Source: Candidatus Magasanikiibacteriota bacterium (lineage in GTDB: Bacteria; Patescibacteriota; Patescibacteriia; Magasanikbacterales; UBA922). From it: a stretch of DNA of 12,971 nucleotides. Shown in pieces: positions 12,257 through 12,971 of the stretch (its first letter is position 1; each line of letters begins with the position of its first letter). The position numbers were made by a program, and so were the translations under genes. Under the pieces are notes generated by a model, which did no database searches, was not told the origin of the DNA, and saw nothing but the letters and a program-made list of their open reading frames with translations. Location of the stretch: the NCBI GenBank assembly GCA_003518365.1, contig DOYU01000013.1, positions 1 to 12,971 on the forward strand, given 5' to 3'.

Positions 12257-12263
12257 TATACCA
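12255..12263 (-). promoter_or_regulatory. Extended -10 promoter at the outer edge of the GxxExxY cassette
   Basis: Minus-strand TGGTATAAT is a perfect extended -10 consensus. It straddles the cassette boundary, four bases past the leuS stop. Transcription would begin inside the right inverted repeat and run through GxxExxY into comEC. Confidence 0.5.
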
Positions 12264-12266
12264 TAC

Positions 12267-12971
12267 CTACACCACCACATTCACAATCTTCCCTTTCACA
12301 TAAATCACCTTCTTCGGCTCATTTCCATCTAGCCACTTTTTAACTTTTTCAGAAGCTAATGCCATTTTTTTGATATGTTCTTCGGAAGACACCGTTGCTA
12401 CAGTAAGAGTGTCGCGTACTTTTCCATTAATTTGGATAGCTAAAGTCATTACCAATTCATCCATGAGTTCAGTATTATAACTTGGCCAATTATTAAATGA
12501 ATCTTTCGTATCCCCATGCTTTTCCCAAAGTTCTTCAGATATATGTGGAGCAAAAGGAGATAACATTTTTATTAATAATCTATAACTTTCAACACCGATA
12601 TTATGCTCTGCTTTATAAAATTCATTAACTAATTTCATCATTTCAGCGATTGCTGTGTTAAATTTTAAATTTTCAAGATCTTCTGTCACTTTTTTAATTG
12701 TTTTATGCAAAAAACTATGAGAATGGAAAGAACCCATGTTACTTTGGGTACCAAAACTCACCTTTTCCTGCAAATTCCAAACCTTGTCAAGAAATCGCCT
12801 AATTCCCTTCACGCCATTCTCATCCCAAGGCTTATCGTCTTCAAGTGGCCCCATAAACATCTCATACATACGCATCGTATCAGCACCATAGACATCGACA
12901 ACATCACTAGGGTTGATCACATTCCCCCATCTTTTACTCATCTTGCGTCCGTCTGGTCCGAGGATAAGGCC
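12267..12971 (-). CDS. leuS: Leucyl-tRNA synthetase, C-terminal part (gene cut by window edge)
   Basis: LeuRS charges tRNA-Leu in the cytoplasm. Only the last 234 residues are present; the frame stays open to the right edge, so the catalytic HIGH half lies outside. The fragment opens with ILGPDGRKMSKRWGNVINPSD, the class I KMSKS loop, here KMSKR. Next comes DVYGADTMRMYEMFMGPLEDDKPW, then the helical anticodon-binding domain (VKGIRRFLDKVWNL, LLIKMLSPFAPHISEELWEKHG). The C-terminal domain ends it (LAIQINGKVRDTLTV, KKVIYVKGKIVNVVV), which contacts the tRNA elbow. The ending is intact and of normal wording. It is the upstream neighbour of the GxxExxY cassette and, probably before insertion of that cassette, of comEC. 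Confidence 0.95.
   Translation of the reverse strand, partial: GLILGPDGRKMSKRWGNVINPSDVVDVYGADTMRMYEMFMGPLEDDKPWDENGVKGIRRFLDKVWNLQEKVSFGTQSNMGSFHSHSFLHKTIKKVTEDLENLKFNTAIAEMMKLVNEFYKAEHNIGVESYRLLIKMLSPFAPHISEELWEKHGDTKDSFNNWPSYNTELMDELVMTLAIQINGKVRDTLTVATVSSEEHIKKMALASEKVKKWLDGNEPKKVIYVKGKIVNVVV

Noticed and set aside
12215..12280. Upstream start (12280) for the GxxExxY gene
   Set aside because: It would add 22 residues encoded by the end of leuS and the inverted repeat; family members begin near the LTSKII segment.

Overview
The window looks like a piece of a small bacterial chromosome from the Candidatus Patescibacteria (CPR) radiation. This is an inference from gene content: an archaeal-type UMP kinase, a membrane-anchored single-ATPase-domain Clp protein, thrombospondin type 3 (TSP3) surface proteins, a ComEC split into two genes, a short MutY with no iron-sulfur cysteines, few Shine-Dalgarno sites and several very short leaders. 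TGA is used as a stop (end of the MBL gene, 8347-8349) and tryptophan is TGG, so the standard bacterial code applies. The recoded code-25 lineages (Gracilibacteria, Absconditabacteria) are therefore unlikely.

Layout. 1-458 is the 3' end of a secreted-type CARDB protein, closed by a strong terminator. 542-1723 is a membrane-anchored AAA+ protein equal to the first ATPase domain of ClpB/ClpC. 1777-3377 (minus) holds a small unknown gene and then a compact set: a four-helix membrane protein, an unannotated 59-residue glycine-rich protein, and pyrH. 3419-4288 (minus) is mutY, with an in-frame palindromic repeat inside it. Divergent from mutY, 4380-5892 (plus) is a PadR-type repressor and a PspC-domain membrane protein, with two near-identical palindromes overlapping their promoter. 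5930-8096 (minus) encodes two overlapping cell-surface genes, a TSP3 membrane protein and a TSP3-L,D-transpeptidase. 8191-8310 is a longer relative of the repeat found in mutY. 8347-9291 (minus) is a ComEC-type metallo-beta-lactamase. 9342-9530 (plus) looks like a gene for a roughly 190-nt structured RNA with its own promoter and terminator. 9554-10225 (minus) is a lipoprotein and 10275-11795 (minus) the ComEC channel half. 11798-12256 is a GxxExxY-family gene bracketed by inverted repeats. The window ends inside leuS.

How the parts may work together. The right half is mostly one minus-strand direction: leuS, GxxExxY, ComEC channel, lipoprotein, ComEC-type MBL, TSP3 protein, L,D-transpeptidase. 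DNA uptake and calcium-rich surface functions are therefore neighbours. The PadR/PspC pair is probably a self-contained, autoregulated envelope module.

The most unusual items are the putative RNA at 9342-9530, the GxxExxY cassette whose two ends carry the same 9-9-10 bp series of GATT units, and the repeat that has become coding sequence inside mutY. None of these could be compared with a database here.
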